Translations under genes and position numbers: made by a program
Shown: positions 13,898 through 22,238 of the stretch, in pieces
Numbering within the stretch: the stretch's first letter is position 1
Layout of the letters: each line of letters begins with the position of its first letter
Source: Aliirhizobium wenxiniae
Lineage (GTDB): Bacteria > Pseudomonadota > Alphaproteobacteria > Rhizobiales > Rhizobiaceae
Length of the DNA: 64,000 bases
Reading direction: 5' to 3'
NCBI RefSeq assembly: GCF_019511445.1
Contig: NZ_JAEUAN010000023.1
Span: 1-64,000 of the forward strand
Notes under the pieces: generated by a model
Told to the model about the DNA's origin: nothing
Seen by the model: the letters and a program-made list of their open reading frames with translations, nothing else
The model's database searches: none

Positions 13898-14905
13898 TCA
13901 CGGCTCCATGATCATCCTTAATTCATAGCGTCTAAGGTAATCATGGAAGGCGGCGGTTGTTTTGTTATTCGTCGTGCCTTCCTTGAGCTTGAACTTGCAC
14001 GGTCCATCGAAGTGCAGGACACGAGCGTGGTCGAAAGCGTGATCCCACGTCTTATCGCTGTTTAGAAGGCCCATTTTCCAGTTGTAATGGTGAGGAAGAT
14101 ACATTCTCTCCTCATTCAACCATTGAGCATTCAGAAGGCTTTGATCTTGCTTAACGGTATGGGTCTTCTCGTTCAGGAGCCGGACCGCTTCGTTGAACGA
14201 ATTTCTCGAAATGTACGGTTTCTTGATCAGCATCAAACCTGAGTTAAAGCCCATTTTCTGGACGCCATAACTGACGCCGAAGTGATGGTGTGGCTTTCCG
14301 CCGCGCACCATCGCCAACTTCGTCGGCAAGGAAAATAGCTCGAAGATGCTCTTCAAAACGAGCATGTCGGAATCCATCCACAAAATCTCGTCGTATTCCG
14401 TGAGATTCAGGATGGCCAGTTTCAGGTAGACGCTTTTCTTGCTGGGCAGTTCTGCGTCGGTGACTTGCTTGATGACAACGCCATTATCCCACCTTTTCAC
14501 AAGGTCGTCTGACAGGTAGGACGTATCAGGCTCAATGAACCTGATCTTTGGCAGGATCGAAAAAAGAGTATCCTTGTTGTCATCCGAAAGCGGAGCAAAT
14601 TTGGGGTCGCTGATTACGACGACATCAACTTCGTCCGTCTTTGGCAAGTTCCCGTTTTCGACCAGGCTGGCAATAAACACCGCCCCCAACGTGATGAAGT
14701 TGTCGGTAATACAGGTCACGACTGCGCGACGGGGACGCAGCCCAACCGGATTGGCTGGCTTCGAGGATGCCAAGGTAAGGATCGTCGCGGTTTTCGCTGT
14801 AGACTTCTCAGCCTCACGCCTCCACTCCCCGACCTCTTTTCGGAGATCTTTGATCTCCTTCAGCAACTCATCAATCCGGCTGTCGTCGCGGTTAAACATG
14901 CTCAT
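13898..14905 (-). CDS. Glycosyltransferase, family 8-like
   Basis: This 335-residue protein has a charged N-terminal coiled coil (RIDELLKEIKDLRKEVGEWR). The glycosyltransferase domain begins AVVTCITDNFITLGAVFIAS. The metal-binding DxD is in EILWMDSDMLVL, and the later NSGLMLIKK and HHYNWKMGL segments fit GT8-type (GT-A fold) enzymes. A late DHARVLHFDGPCKF is the usual metal-ligand histidine region. It probably moves a sugar onto a surface glycan and, with the nearby export permease, would alter the cell surface. A tail-structure glycosylation role is also possible, since it lies at the end of the tail genes. Confidence 0.8.
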   Translation of the reverse strand: MSMFNRDDSRIDELLKEIKDLRKEVGEWRREAEKSTAKTATILTLASSKPANPVGLRPRRAVVTCITDNFITLGAVFIASLVENGNLPKTDEVDVVVISDPKFAPLSDDNKDTLFSILPKIRFIEPDTSYLSDDLVKRWDNGVVIKQVTDAELPSKKSVYLKLAILNLTEYDEILWMDSDMLVLKSIFELFSLPTKLAMVRGGKPHHHFGVSYGVQKMGFNSGLMLIKKPYISRNSFNEAVRLLNEKTHTVKQDQSLLNAQWLNEERMYLPHHYNWKMGLLNSDKTWDHAFDHARVLHFDGPCKFKLKEGTTNNKTTAAFHDYLRRYELRMIMEP

Positions 14906-14986
14906 CCCCTAGAAGCGATAAGCACTTTGTGTACACTAACCGGCAGACACATCAAGTGATGCTCGATGCACACTGCTAGAGTGCGG

Positions 14987-15727
14987 CTAAATCGTAATAC
15001 CCTTAGCAGCAAGATACTTCTTCGCCCACGCATAGACCGTGCTGATCTCGGTATCGGAGAGCGCTCGGTCGTACATCGCACAGAAGGCGGCATCCGACTT
15101 GCCTTTCCAAGTACTGTCGATCATGGACCCGATGCGGATTTTTCCGGAGCCAGGGTTATGGGTGTTGGAAAGCGCGGCCTCACTGGATGCAACACCTGTC
15201 GTGAGGTTTCTGATCGAATAGGTTGTCGCGGTGATCCGACCCGCGATAAACTGCCACGCACCGACCGAGTAGGAACTGATGACGCCGATAGTATTGATCG
15301 ACGTAGACCCGGTCCATTGGGAGAAGAATATACGTTGGGTGCTCGCCGTATTCGGATAAAGCTGAATGCCACCCGTCAGCCCCAGCGCGCCAGGCGAAGA
15401 TCTGGACGATACAAACACCGGAGAAAGATCGTCGGTCGAGGAATCCGTCGTGCCACGACCGGCATACAGAATTGTCATCTGTGGCGATTCAACAACCGGC
15501 GTTTCGATGTAGGCCACCGAATTGCTCTGCAACGAAGAATATCCAGACGTGAAAACCGGAGAGCCGACGAGAGTGCCGTCGACCTTGCCGGGGGCCCAGT
15601 TCTTCACTGCCCTTTCTGCGCTTGTGTTTGGCAGAAAGAAGCCTTGGCATCCTGCTGCAACCGGGAGGATCAGGCCAAGCTTCAAAGCCTCATAATCAGA
15701 CCCCGGGGGGATGATTTTCATGCCCAT
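14987..15727 (-). CDS. LamG-like tail or appendage protein
   Basis: This 246-residue protein begins MGMKIIPPGSDYEALKLGLI. Its beta-rich body (SPQMTILYAGRGTTD; QFIAGRITATTYSIRNLTTG; AAFCAMYDRALSDTEISTVY) matches concanavalin/LamG-type jelly-roll domains found on phage tail tips. It lies 10 bp after the tail spike gene and probably rides on the same adsorption structure, binding host surface sugars. Confidence 0.65.
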   Translation of the reverse strand: MGMKIIPPGSDYEALKLGLILPVAAGCQGFFLPNTSAERAVKNWAPGKVDGTLVGSPVFTSGYSSLQSNSVAYIETPVVESPQMTILYAGRGTTDSSTDDLSPVFVSSRSSPGALGLTGGIQLYPNTASTQRIFFSQWTGSTSINTIGVISSYSVGAWQFIAGRITATTYSIRNLTTGVASSEAALSNTHNPGSGKIRIGSMIDSTWKGKSDAAFCAMYDRALSDTEISTVYAWAKKYLAAKGITI

Positions 15728-15737
15728 GATGATTTCC

Positions 15738-17852
15738 TTAATTTACGGCGATGTCGAAGGCGCAGCACCAGTTGTAGAGCGGGTACGGTTTGCCGGTGAG
15801 TTCGGAGATGTTCTCGTCTGGCTGCATACCGCTGCCAGCGGTGTATTCGTAAACCCCACTAGACGTGAGCGGATCGCTGTCTCGAAGGCAGCCATTGCCG
15901 TTGTAGGTAGCCAGCCCACCATAGCGGACCCTGGCTCCGGTCGAGAGCGGGCGGGATGGCGTAAGGCGAACCACGGTATCAGCGACGATCTCAGGTGTGG
16001 ACGACACGTCGCCCACGCTGTCGTAGAGCCTGAATCCTTTGCCAGCATAATCGGTAGCAACGCGACCCTCGTATGGACGATCCCACACAAGCGGCGCGAC
16101 AGGGACGTGAAAACCGATGTGGACAGCGCCATCAATGATCTTCACCTCGAGCGGCTGCAGCGGGCGCCACCCCAAGCCACGCACCAAAACCTGATGCATG
16201 ACCTTGCCGATCATGAACCCCATCCACCGTGAACCGTTGGCGTTGAGGTGGCCGTCATCTCGATTGGTCAGGAAGTAGTTGGGGCCGACGAGATATATAT
16301 CCCGATTTTCGTCAGCCAGTTCGATCTGCGCCATACCGACAGCGAGATTCGATGCGTCATTGGTGAATGAGCCGCCAGTCTGCGTCAGGAAGATTGCCGG
16401 AGGATCGGATGGCCCGTAAATCGTCTGTGTGTCCGCCTTGATGTCGGACATAATCTGCAGGACGCGGGCTTTGTAGGTGGCTTTTGCGGTGTTGGCCGTA
16501 TAGTCAGCCTCCCCTTGAATGTAGACAATGCCAGCTACGCCGCTCGTCTTTGATAGGCTGTCGGCCGCTGCTTTGACCTTTGCCGCGCCATCTGGGATCT
16601 TGCCGTAATAATTCGGTGACGCGCCCTTTTGCAGAGCAGATGACTGTGTGCCGCCGCGGCCATTGATCGTAGGAACAAATACCCGGCTGTCATCCTGCTG
16701 GACACCGAGGCTTTGAAGCCACATCTTTTTTACGAAAGCGATCGCGACTTCCGTCGGCGTTACTCCCCAAGCCGGTTGATCAGCAGGGAATGCAGAAACT
16801 TCAGCTGCGGTGTAAAGCGTAGTCCCGCTCGTAACCGTCGCAACAAGGGGCTTTAGCGTTGCAGCCCCAAATGTCGGATAGTCCGTCGCCTGCTGGTTTG
16901 TGTTCTGGACGCTATTGCCCAGCATGAGGTTACCATACTGGTTTGTCTGCACGGCGGGCCACGACAATGAGCCGCGCTCCAATGACTGACCGTAAGAAAT
17001 GATGTGGTTGATGTTCCAATAGGGCCGAACGACCGCTGAGTTATATTTCACCGGGGTCTGGGCCGATACCGCAAGGCACCGAGCGTTCAAGCTGGCTACA
17101 CGGTCGGTTACTGCGCCTGCACTGGATCCCAGCCCTATATTTGGCTGGCCGTCAGATCTGGCTTGGATCGCGATAAACCCGTTCTCGTCCGTCACGGTCA
17201 GAACTGCACCGCCGTCACGATTGTCAGAGTAGAATGCCCCGGCCGGGACTCTGAAGCCTTCGGCCTCGCCTACAATGAGAGCCGCAAATCCCTGCTCGTC
17301 TGTTATCACTAAGGCTGGAGCGGGTGGCGAGACTTCAGTCTTGACCGCGGATGCCAAATTCGCATTCAGCGCGGTTTGGTCATTGATCTCAACGAACGTA
17401 AGCTCAGTTACTCCGACCTCGATAGGCGCCGGCGTAGTGCAGACGAACTGCTTGCCGCCGTTCACCGTACCATTACGGACGAAGACCGCCATCCTGACGA
17501 CCTCAACGCCCTGATTGGCATCGGATACGCGGGTCCACGCGGATGCGCCGGTCAGATATATTCCGTTCTGAGCAGCATTCGCCTGGTTCTTCAGAAGAAC
17601 GCGCGACCCATTTGTCAGCACCCCGTCCACAGTCTGCTCGCCGGATAATGCTGCGATGTTGGCGGTGCTTGCCAGGGCAACGGGCGGATTCCACTGAACG
17701 CCGCTGACGGCCACCGATCGGACATTGTCAACCTCAGTCTGAATAGCGCCACCCACTTCTAGTCGGATGCGGCGCTTTTCAGGTTCCGTAGGTGCGGATG
17801 CTGGCCCATCTTCAAACACACGGTTAAATGCAGCCCTAATTTCGTCTGCCAT
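15738..17852 (-). CDS. Tail spike/fibre with SGNH-hydrolase (acetylesterase-like) domain
   Basis: This 704-residue protein has an N-terminal attachment region (ADEIRAAFNRVFEDGPASAP), then a repeat-like section with GSRVLLKNQANAAQNGIYLT. A hydrolase-like domain follows: ISYGQSLERGS (block-I-like serine), VYIQGEADYT and DDGHLNANGSRWMG (Asp/His block), as in sialate O-acetylesterase-type SGNH enzymes. It would deacetylate host capsule or exopolysaccharide during adsorption. The start is at 17852, where GGAG precedes the ATG. Confidence 0.75.
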   Translation of the reverse strand: MADEIRAAFNRVFEDGPASAPTEPEKRRIRLEVGGAIQTEVDNVRSVAVSGVQWNPPVALASTANIAALSGEQTVDGVLTNGSRVLLKNQANAAQNGIYLTGASAWTRVSDANQGVEVVRMAVFVRNGTVNGGKQFVCTTPAPIEVGVTELTFVEINDQTALNANLASAVKTEVSPPAPALVITDEQGFAALIVGEAEGFRVPAGAFYSDNRDGGAVLTVTDENGFIAIQARSDGQPNIGLGSSAGAVTDRVASLNARCLAVSAQTPVKYNSAVVRPYWNINHIISYGQSLERGSLSWPAVQTNQYGNLMLGNSVQNTNQQATDYPTFGAATLKPLVATVTSGTTLYTAAEVSAFPADQPAWGVTPTEVAIAFVKKMWLQSLGVQQDDSRVFVPTINGRGGTQSSALQKGASPNYYGKIPDGAAKVKAAADSLSKTSGVAGIVYIQGEADYTANTAKATYKARVLQIMSDIKADTQTIYGPSDPPAIFLTQTGGSFTNDASNLAVGMAQIELADENRDIYLVGPNYFLTNRDDGHLNANGSRWMGFMIGKVMHQVLVRGLGWRPLQPLEVKIIDGAVHIGFHVPVAPLVWDRPYEGRVATDYAGKGFRLYDSVGDVSSTPEIVADTVVRLTPSRPLSTGARVRYGGLATYNGNGCLRDSDPLTSSGVYEYTAGSGMQPDENISELTGKPYPLYNWCCAFDIAVN

Positions 17853-17911
17853 GATTTCTCCATGCGAAAGCACTCCGGCATGACGCCAGGAGCGTATTGA
17901 ACGTTAGAATA

Positions 17912-18166
17912 TTAGGAAGGCGACCGAGCGCCGTTGTTTGCGGCGATGGGGTCGCCGAGAACCCATGCCATCGAATTGGCATCGTGCGCGAGATCCGCAT
18001 TGATCGCCGCTTTCGACGAATATATGAGCCCGTTCAACGAGATGTGCAGATCCAGCCGCCGCTCGATTTCCTTCATCACGGCGCGGATATCCGGCTTGAA
18101 CGGTTCGGTCGGCATACCACCAGGACCATCGGCCCAGATCACATCAGGGTTGCGCGAAAGCGGCAT
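17912..18166 (-). CDS. Short tail-fibre N-terminal module (possibly truncated)
   Basis: This 84-residue protein begins MPLSRNPDVIWADGPGGMPT, an opening I associate with the virion-attachment end of rhizobial phage tail fibres. It stops soon after SMAWVLGDPIAANNG, where larger fibres would go on. The next gene begins with its own attachment-like segment. It may be the stub left by fibre-gene swapping, or a genuine small adaptor. Confidence 0.6.
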   Translation of the reverse strand: MPLSRNPDVIWADGPGGMPTEPFKPDIRAVMKEIERRLDLHISLNGLIYSSKAAINADLAHDANSMAWVLGDPIAANNGARSPS

Positions 18167-18216
18167 TCAACTCTCCATGTGGAAACGTCGGACGATGTCC
18201 GAGAAAGAAATCGGGA

Positions 18217-20454
18217 TTAGCCGACGACGAAGGCGCCGGTTGCGACTGGCGCGCTTTCGACGCCCGAGCGATTGACGGAAGTGATCCAGCCGTAGCGGGT
18301 GCCGGCCGTGATGTTTCGGCTGGCGCTATCGCTGGCATTGGCCGCGCCGTACTCGATCGGGCCAAGGAACGACGCGCTCGAAAAACTGTTGGTCGTGTTC
18401 CAGTAAAGTTTCGCGCCGGCGTAGTTGTCGCTGTTAGGCGCCGTCCAACCGAAGTTGGCTACGCCGGCCCCAGTCGAGACCGTGACCCCCGTAACCAGAC
18501 CTGGCGCTGTCGGATCGGCCGTCGAAAACACCTGCGTCGACGGCGAGAACTCGGAATACGACCCCTTCGACGAGATCAACGCCGCTTGCACATCGAGCAA
18601 TCGGTTCGACGGGACGATATCGGTTGAAACCCTGATCGTTCCGCCGGATGGCGAGATGTCGCTAAAGATCTTCTCGACCCACGATCCAGCGCCGTCGCCC
18701 GTATCCGCCGTCCGGTAGCGGACAGCGAGCGTCAGGCTATCGTCGTCGGGATCCTGTATCGTGACGCGAAGGAACACCGATCCACTGCTTGCGACAGCTG
18801 CCGCCGAAATAATCGATGGAGCCGACACACCGTTACCCGAAGGCTTTGGCGGTACTGGCGGCTTCTGCCCCTGCATCGCCGTGGTCCATTGGTCGATGTT
18901 CGCCGGGTGCTTGGTGAAGTCGAGAGTGAAACCACCCCGCATCAGATCAAGCACCGCTCGACGGTTTTCGATGAGAGCGCCATCATGACGCGGCATGAAG
19001 GTCGGCGTCTCCAGTCTTATCCATCGGGCATAGACCGCGTTGATGCCAGCCAGACGAACATTTAGCGCGCCCTTGACCTTTTCCTGTGTCCTCTGCCAGT
19101 CGCGCCAGCCAAGCCTCCGCGCCTGTGTCCAGCTCGTGCACCATTGATAATTCCCGTCTTCCGAGAGAACACGGCCGGCAATCAATTGCCGGTCCTGATC
19201 TTCGAAGAAGTCCGTGTCAGCCGTGGCATAATCCACGTCCGGATAATTGAACTTCGGAACGAGGCGATTGATCTCCTCTTCGAACAGGACATCATCGGCA
19301 ACACGGCGACCGAGAATATCTTTTTCGTTCAGCGTGACGACGCGCGTCTCACGAAACTTGCCGACCGTGATCAGCAGAGCGCCATCGCCGCGCTCGCAGA
19401 TCCAGCCGTCACAGGTGGCGAGAATTGCGTTTGTCCCGACCTTCGGTTCGCGCTCGGTCGTATCCCAGCCGGAGCATTCATACCGCCGCTCAGATCCGCC
19501 ACCCGCCAGTGCGACCAGCTCGTCACAGACATTGGCCTCCTCGATCCACATATCGAGAACAGGCAGGATCAGGCGCCGATAATCACGCTTGTGGCCGAAC
19601 TCAGAAAAACACCAATGCCAAGCGAGTTGCAGAACGGGGTTCTTTGAGAATGTCCACGTTGAAGGATTGGTCGGACTTTGGCTCGGGTCGCGGAAATCCC
19701 ACATCTTCGCCCCGCTGACCTCAACCGAGAGGCGCGGGATATTGTAGGGAAACCGCTTGCTGAAATCCTTTCCCTTCGGCGTCTTGGCGATCATCGCCAC
19801 CGATGCCTGCCCGTCGCCGCGGTGATTGTTCGTCCAAAGGCCGCTTGCCGAAAGCGGCGTCACCAGTTCTGCATAGGGTGTCTCAGGGTTGGCGCCGAGG
19901 CGATGGAAGATCGATACCTTGCCATCGCCATAGCGCCCGTCAGACATGCCATTGACAACGCCGGCACTGTTTTTAGTGACCTCGTCGTCATGGAGGTAGA
20001 AGCGATTGAACGACTGCACCTGATGACCCGCGATGGCCTGGCATGCAAACAGTCGAGATCCGACCGCATCCCACAGCATGTAAGCGCCAGCCATGCGCGT
20101 GGTGCCGATAACCCAATGGACGAAGGGCACCGACTGCGTCATGGGCGACTTACCATCTTCAGGCTTTGGCGGCTTGGGCGCCATCATTGCCTGAATACCG
20201 ATGGTCAGAGCCGTCGTCACCAGCGCCGCGCTCAAGCTGCCCAGCAGACCCGCCGTCGAAACACCAAATATCGTGCCGGTGAAGCCGATCGAGGTGAAGA
20301 TCGAAGTCAGGATAGGCGTAAAGATCGGGTCGAACTGGGGCGCGGTCTTGAGTGCGGTGCTCGCAAAGAAGTCGCGCGCGTTCACCCGCCGCTCGATCTC
20401 GCCGGCCGGCAGGTTCTCGAAGCTATCGCGTATCACGCCTGCCACCTCCAGCAT
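18217..20454 (-). CDS. Tail tip protein J-like (host specificity)
   Basis: This 745-residue protein has hydrophobic segments near residues 50-95 (TGTIFGVSTAGLLGSLSAAL). A large central domain follows (FVHWVIGTTRMAGAYMLWDA; LILPVLDMWIEEANVCDELV), typical of lambda gpJ-type central tail proteins. The last 230 residues are fibronectin-type III-like, including VTGVTVSTGAGVANFGWTAP. It forms the tail tip and helps start DNA entry. The first 22 bp overlap the NlpC/P60-like gene upstream. Confidence 0.8.
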   Translation of the reverse strand: MLEVAGVIRDSFENLPAGEIERRVNARDFFASTALKTAPQFDPIFTPILTSIFTSIGFTGTIFGVSTAGLLGSLSAALVTTALTIGIQAMMAPKPPKPEDGKSPMTQSVPFVHWVIGTTRMAGAYMLWDAVGSRLFACQAIAGHQVQSFNRFYLHDDEVTKNSAGVVNGMSDGRYGDGKVSIFHRLGANPETPYAELVTPLSASGLWTNNHRGDGQASVAMIAKTPKGKDFSKRFPYNIPRLSVEVSGAKMWDFRDPSQSPTNPSTWTFSKNPVLQLAWHWCFSEFGHKRDYRRLILPVLDMWIEEANVCDELVALAGGGSERRYECSGWDTTEREPKVGTNAILATCDGWICERGDGALLITVGKFRETRVVTLNEKDILGRRVADDVLFEEEINRLVPKFNYPDVDYATADTDFFEDQDRQLIAGRVLSEDGNYQWCTSWTQARRLGWRDWQRTQEKVKGALNVRLAGINAVYARWIRLETPTFMPRHDGALIENRRAVLDLMRGGFTLDFTKHPANIDQWTTAMQGQKPPVPPKPSGNGVSAPSIISAAAVASSGSVFLRVTIQDPDDDSLTLAVRYRTADTGDGAGSWVEKIFSDISPSGGTIRVSTDIVPSNRLLDVQAALISSKGSYSEFSPSTQVFSTADPTAPGLVTGVTVSTGAGVANFGWTAPNSDNYAGAKLYWNTTNSFSSASFLGPIEYGAANASDSASRNITAGTRYGWITSVNRSGVESAPVATGAFVVG

Positions 20455-20858
20455 GCGACGAGACGCGCCTTGCGGTCAGCAATGCCGCTCGGTCCAGCTT
20501 CACTCATCACCGACCAGAGAGGGCCGAAACGAAGTGCTGCTATGTTGCCATAGACCGGCTCACCTTCGGTGGCGCCAGTGATGGCATTGATGATCGCCAT
20601 GTCGCCACTACGCGGCTCAATGACGCGGTGCCAGCCCTGCTCGATCAAGATTGGCGCCACGAGATCGTAAAGGCTGCCATGCCTTGCGATCAGCAACAGA
20701 GCGCCTTCCCGGTCAGAGTAGGTTCCGCGAAACGCCTCTGCAGGATCCTTTCCGGTCAGCAGCCGCGCATAGGTGGCGCACCAGGTCGTGCAATCTTCAC
20801 CGTCGACGCCGCCCCACGAGAACCGGGCCGGCATCTTCGCATAATCACGGATGTCCAT
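20433..20858 (-). CDS. NlpC/P60-like tail peptidase (DUF6950-like)
   Basis: This 141-residue protein has the pattern FSWGGVDGEDCTTWCATYAR, which places Cys23 in the position of the NlpC/P60-type nucleophile, and SGDMAIINAITG later. It lies between tail proteins and the J-like protein, the place of lambda gpK. It probably degrades peptidoglycan locally during DNA injection or assembles the tail tip. Confidence 0.75.
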   Translation of the reverse strand: MDIRDYAKMPARFSWGGVDGEDCTTWCATYARLLTGKDPAEAFRGTYSDREGALLLIARHGSLYDLVAPILIEQGWHRVIEPRSGDMAIINAITGATEGEPVYGNIAALRFGPLWSVMSEAGPSGIADRKARLVACWRWQA

Positions 20859-20864
20859 AATGCC

Positions 20865-21476
20865 TCAGAAATTCGGCCAGGGCGGATTGACGCCGCGAGA
20901 GAGCCGGTTCGTGTTGCGGCAGAAGTAATCTGTCGGATGGAGCGCCTCATGCTGGGCGCTGGACCAAAGCGCCCTTGACGGACGGCTTCGCGTGTTTTCG
21001 CCGGTCACCACAGAGAGCGACAGGGTTAGGGTTCGAGGATCATCGCCATAGGCGACAGGCATCGAGTCACCGGTGCGCGCCGCAATCCCCTGCCAAAGCG
21101 GGATAACGGCAGTCATCGGCTGGAAGTATTCGTCGAGCGTGGTGATCCCGACATGAAACAGCGCGCCGCGGACGTTGGGCATGCTGTTGAGGAGTTCAGC
21201 GCCGGTTGCCGGGTCGACACCCGACAGGGTGAATTCGACAGACCCCGAAAGCCCCATCATCAGGACTTCCAGTGTCGGGATACCGAGAAGGCGCCCGCCA
21301 CCGAGATAGACGGCGCCCTCTTCGTCGATGCTGTCAAATCCGGCCTGAATGTCGTGAACACCGAACCAGATATGCAGCGAAGGGTCGGTGTCCATGCGGA
21401 CGAAAAGGCCGAGCAGATGGCTTTCGCGCATCTTGTCAGTCACCGCCGCCGGCACATAGGTTGTGCTATAAGCCAT
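20865..21476 (-). CDS. Minor tail protein
   Basis: This 203-residue protein contains LHIWFGVHDIQAGFDSIDEE and SVEFTLSGVDPATGAELLNS in a beta-rich region, in the manner of tail-tip adaptor proteins found between tape measure and J. The order tape measure - tail protein - this gene - NlpC/P60 - J is standard. No enzyme motif is visible. Confidence 0.65.
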   Translation of the reverse strand: MAYSTTYVPAAVTDKMRESHLLGLFVRMDTDPSLHIWFGVHDIQAGFDSIDEEGAVYLGGGRLLGIPTLEVLMMGLSGSVEFTLSGVDPATGAELLNSMPNVRGALFHVGITTLDEYFQPMTAVIPLWQGIAARTGDSMPVAYGDDPRTLTLSLSVVTGENTRSRPSRALWSSAQHEALHPTDYFCRNTNRLSRGVNPPWPNF

Positions 21477-21479
21477 GGC

Positions 21480-22235
21480 TCAGTTGAACGCCTCTTCGAA
21501 CTGCAGCGTCGGACGCGTCACCCAAAACCCCTCGATATCGGTCGAGACCGACGTTCCGGGCTTGAGCTTCGCCGAAAAGCGGGGACGGGCGAATTCGATC
21601 CGATAGCCCGGCTCGATCGCTTCCCGCAGTGCCGGCCCGATCGCCAGGGTGTATTCCCGATAGGGGTAGCTTGTCCCGGCGATCACCTGCTGACCCGTTC
21701 CATGATCCTCGACGATCTTCCAGTAACGGTAGGCCCGCCAGCCCTTGCCATCCGGATGATAGATCGAAAACCAGTCCGACCAGCGCAGCGGGCGCGACGC
21801 ATTGAATACCCGCATCCGAAGCACGCCGGAGTTTACCTGCTCGACAACTTCACCCCAGACAGTCGCTTGACTGTATCCAGATCCGTCCGAGAACAGCGCG
21901 CCATCCGAATGCGGAATGCCGGATATGATCGGCTGCGGAAACCGGCCAAAGGTCGGGAACGGCCCCTGCCAATCGGTTTTAAGCGGAACATCGATGTAGC
22001 GGTACGACCCATTAAGGTAGGCCGCCAACCAAGTGACATATTCATGCTCTTCCGGGCTTTGAACCCAGCAGCCGCCATAGGTTGCCGTAACAAAGCCACC
22101 GCCGGAAAGATCGAAGGACGTCTCCTGTCCGAAGGCGTTGCGGCCCCCGCCAAGCGCATTGCCGGGATTGTCGAACGACATCCGCTGCGGCTTGAGGAAG
22201 TCGATATGAAGAAGCGGAAGACCGAGAAATGCCAC
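21480..22235 (-). CDS. Distal/minor tail protein
   Basis: This 251-residue beta-rich protein begins AFLGLPLLHIDFLKPQRMSF. It follows the tape measure gene with a 3-bp gap. Its place and length suit a distal tail protein or tail-hub adaptor. It has no recognised catalytic residues. Confidence 0.65.
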   Translation of the reverse strand: MAFLGLPLLHIDFLKPQRMSFDNPGNALGGGRNAFGQETSFDLSGGGFVTATYGGCWVQSPEEHEYVTWLAAYLNGSYRYIDVPLKTDWQGPFPTFGRFPQPIISGIPHSDGALFSDGSGYSQATVWGEVVEQVNSGVLRMRVFNASRPLRWSDWFSIYHPDGKGWRAYRYWKIVEDHGTGQQVIAGTSYPYREYTLAIGPALREAIEPGYRIEFARPRFSAKLKPGTSVSTDIEGFWVTRPTLQFEEAFN

Positions 22236-22238
22236 TGA

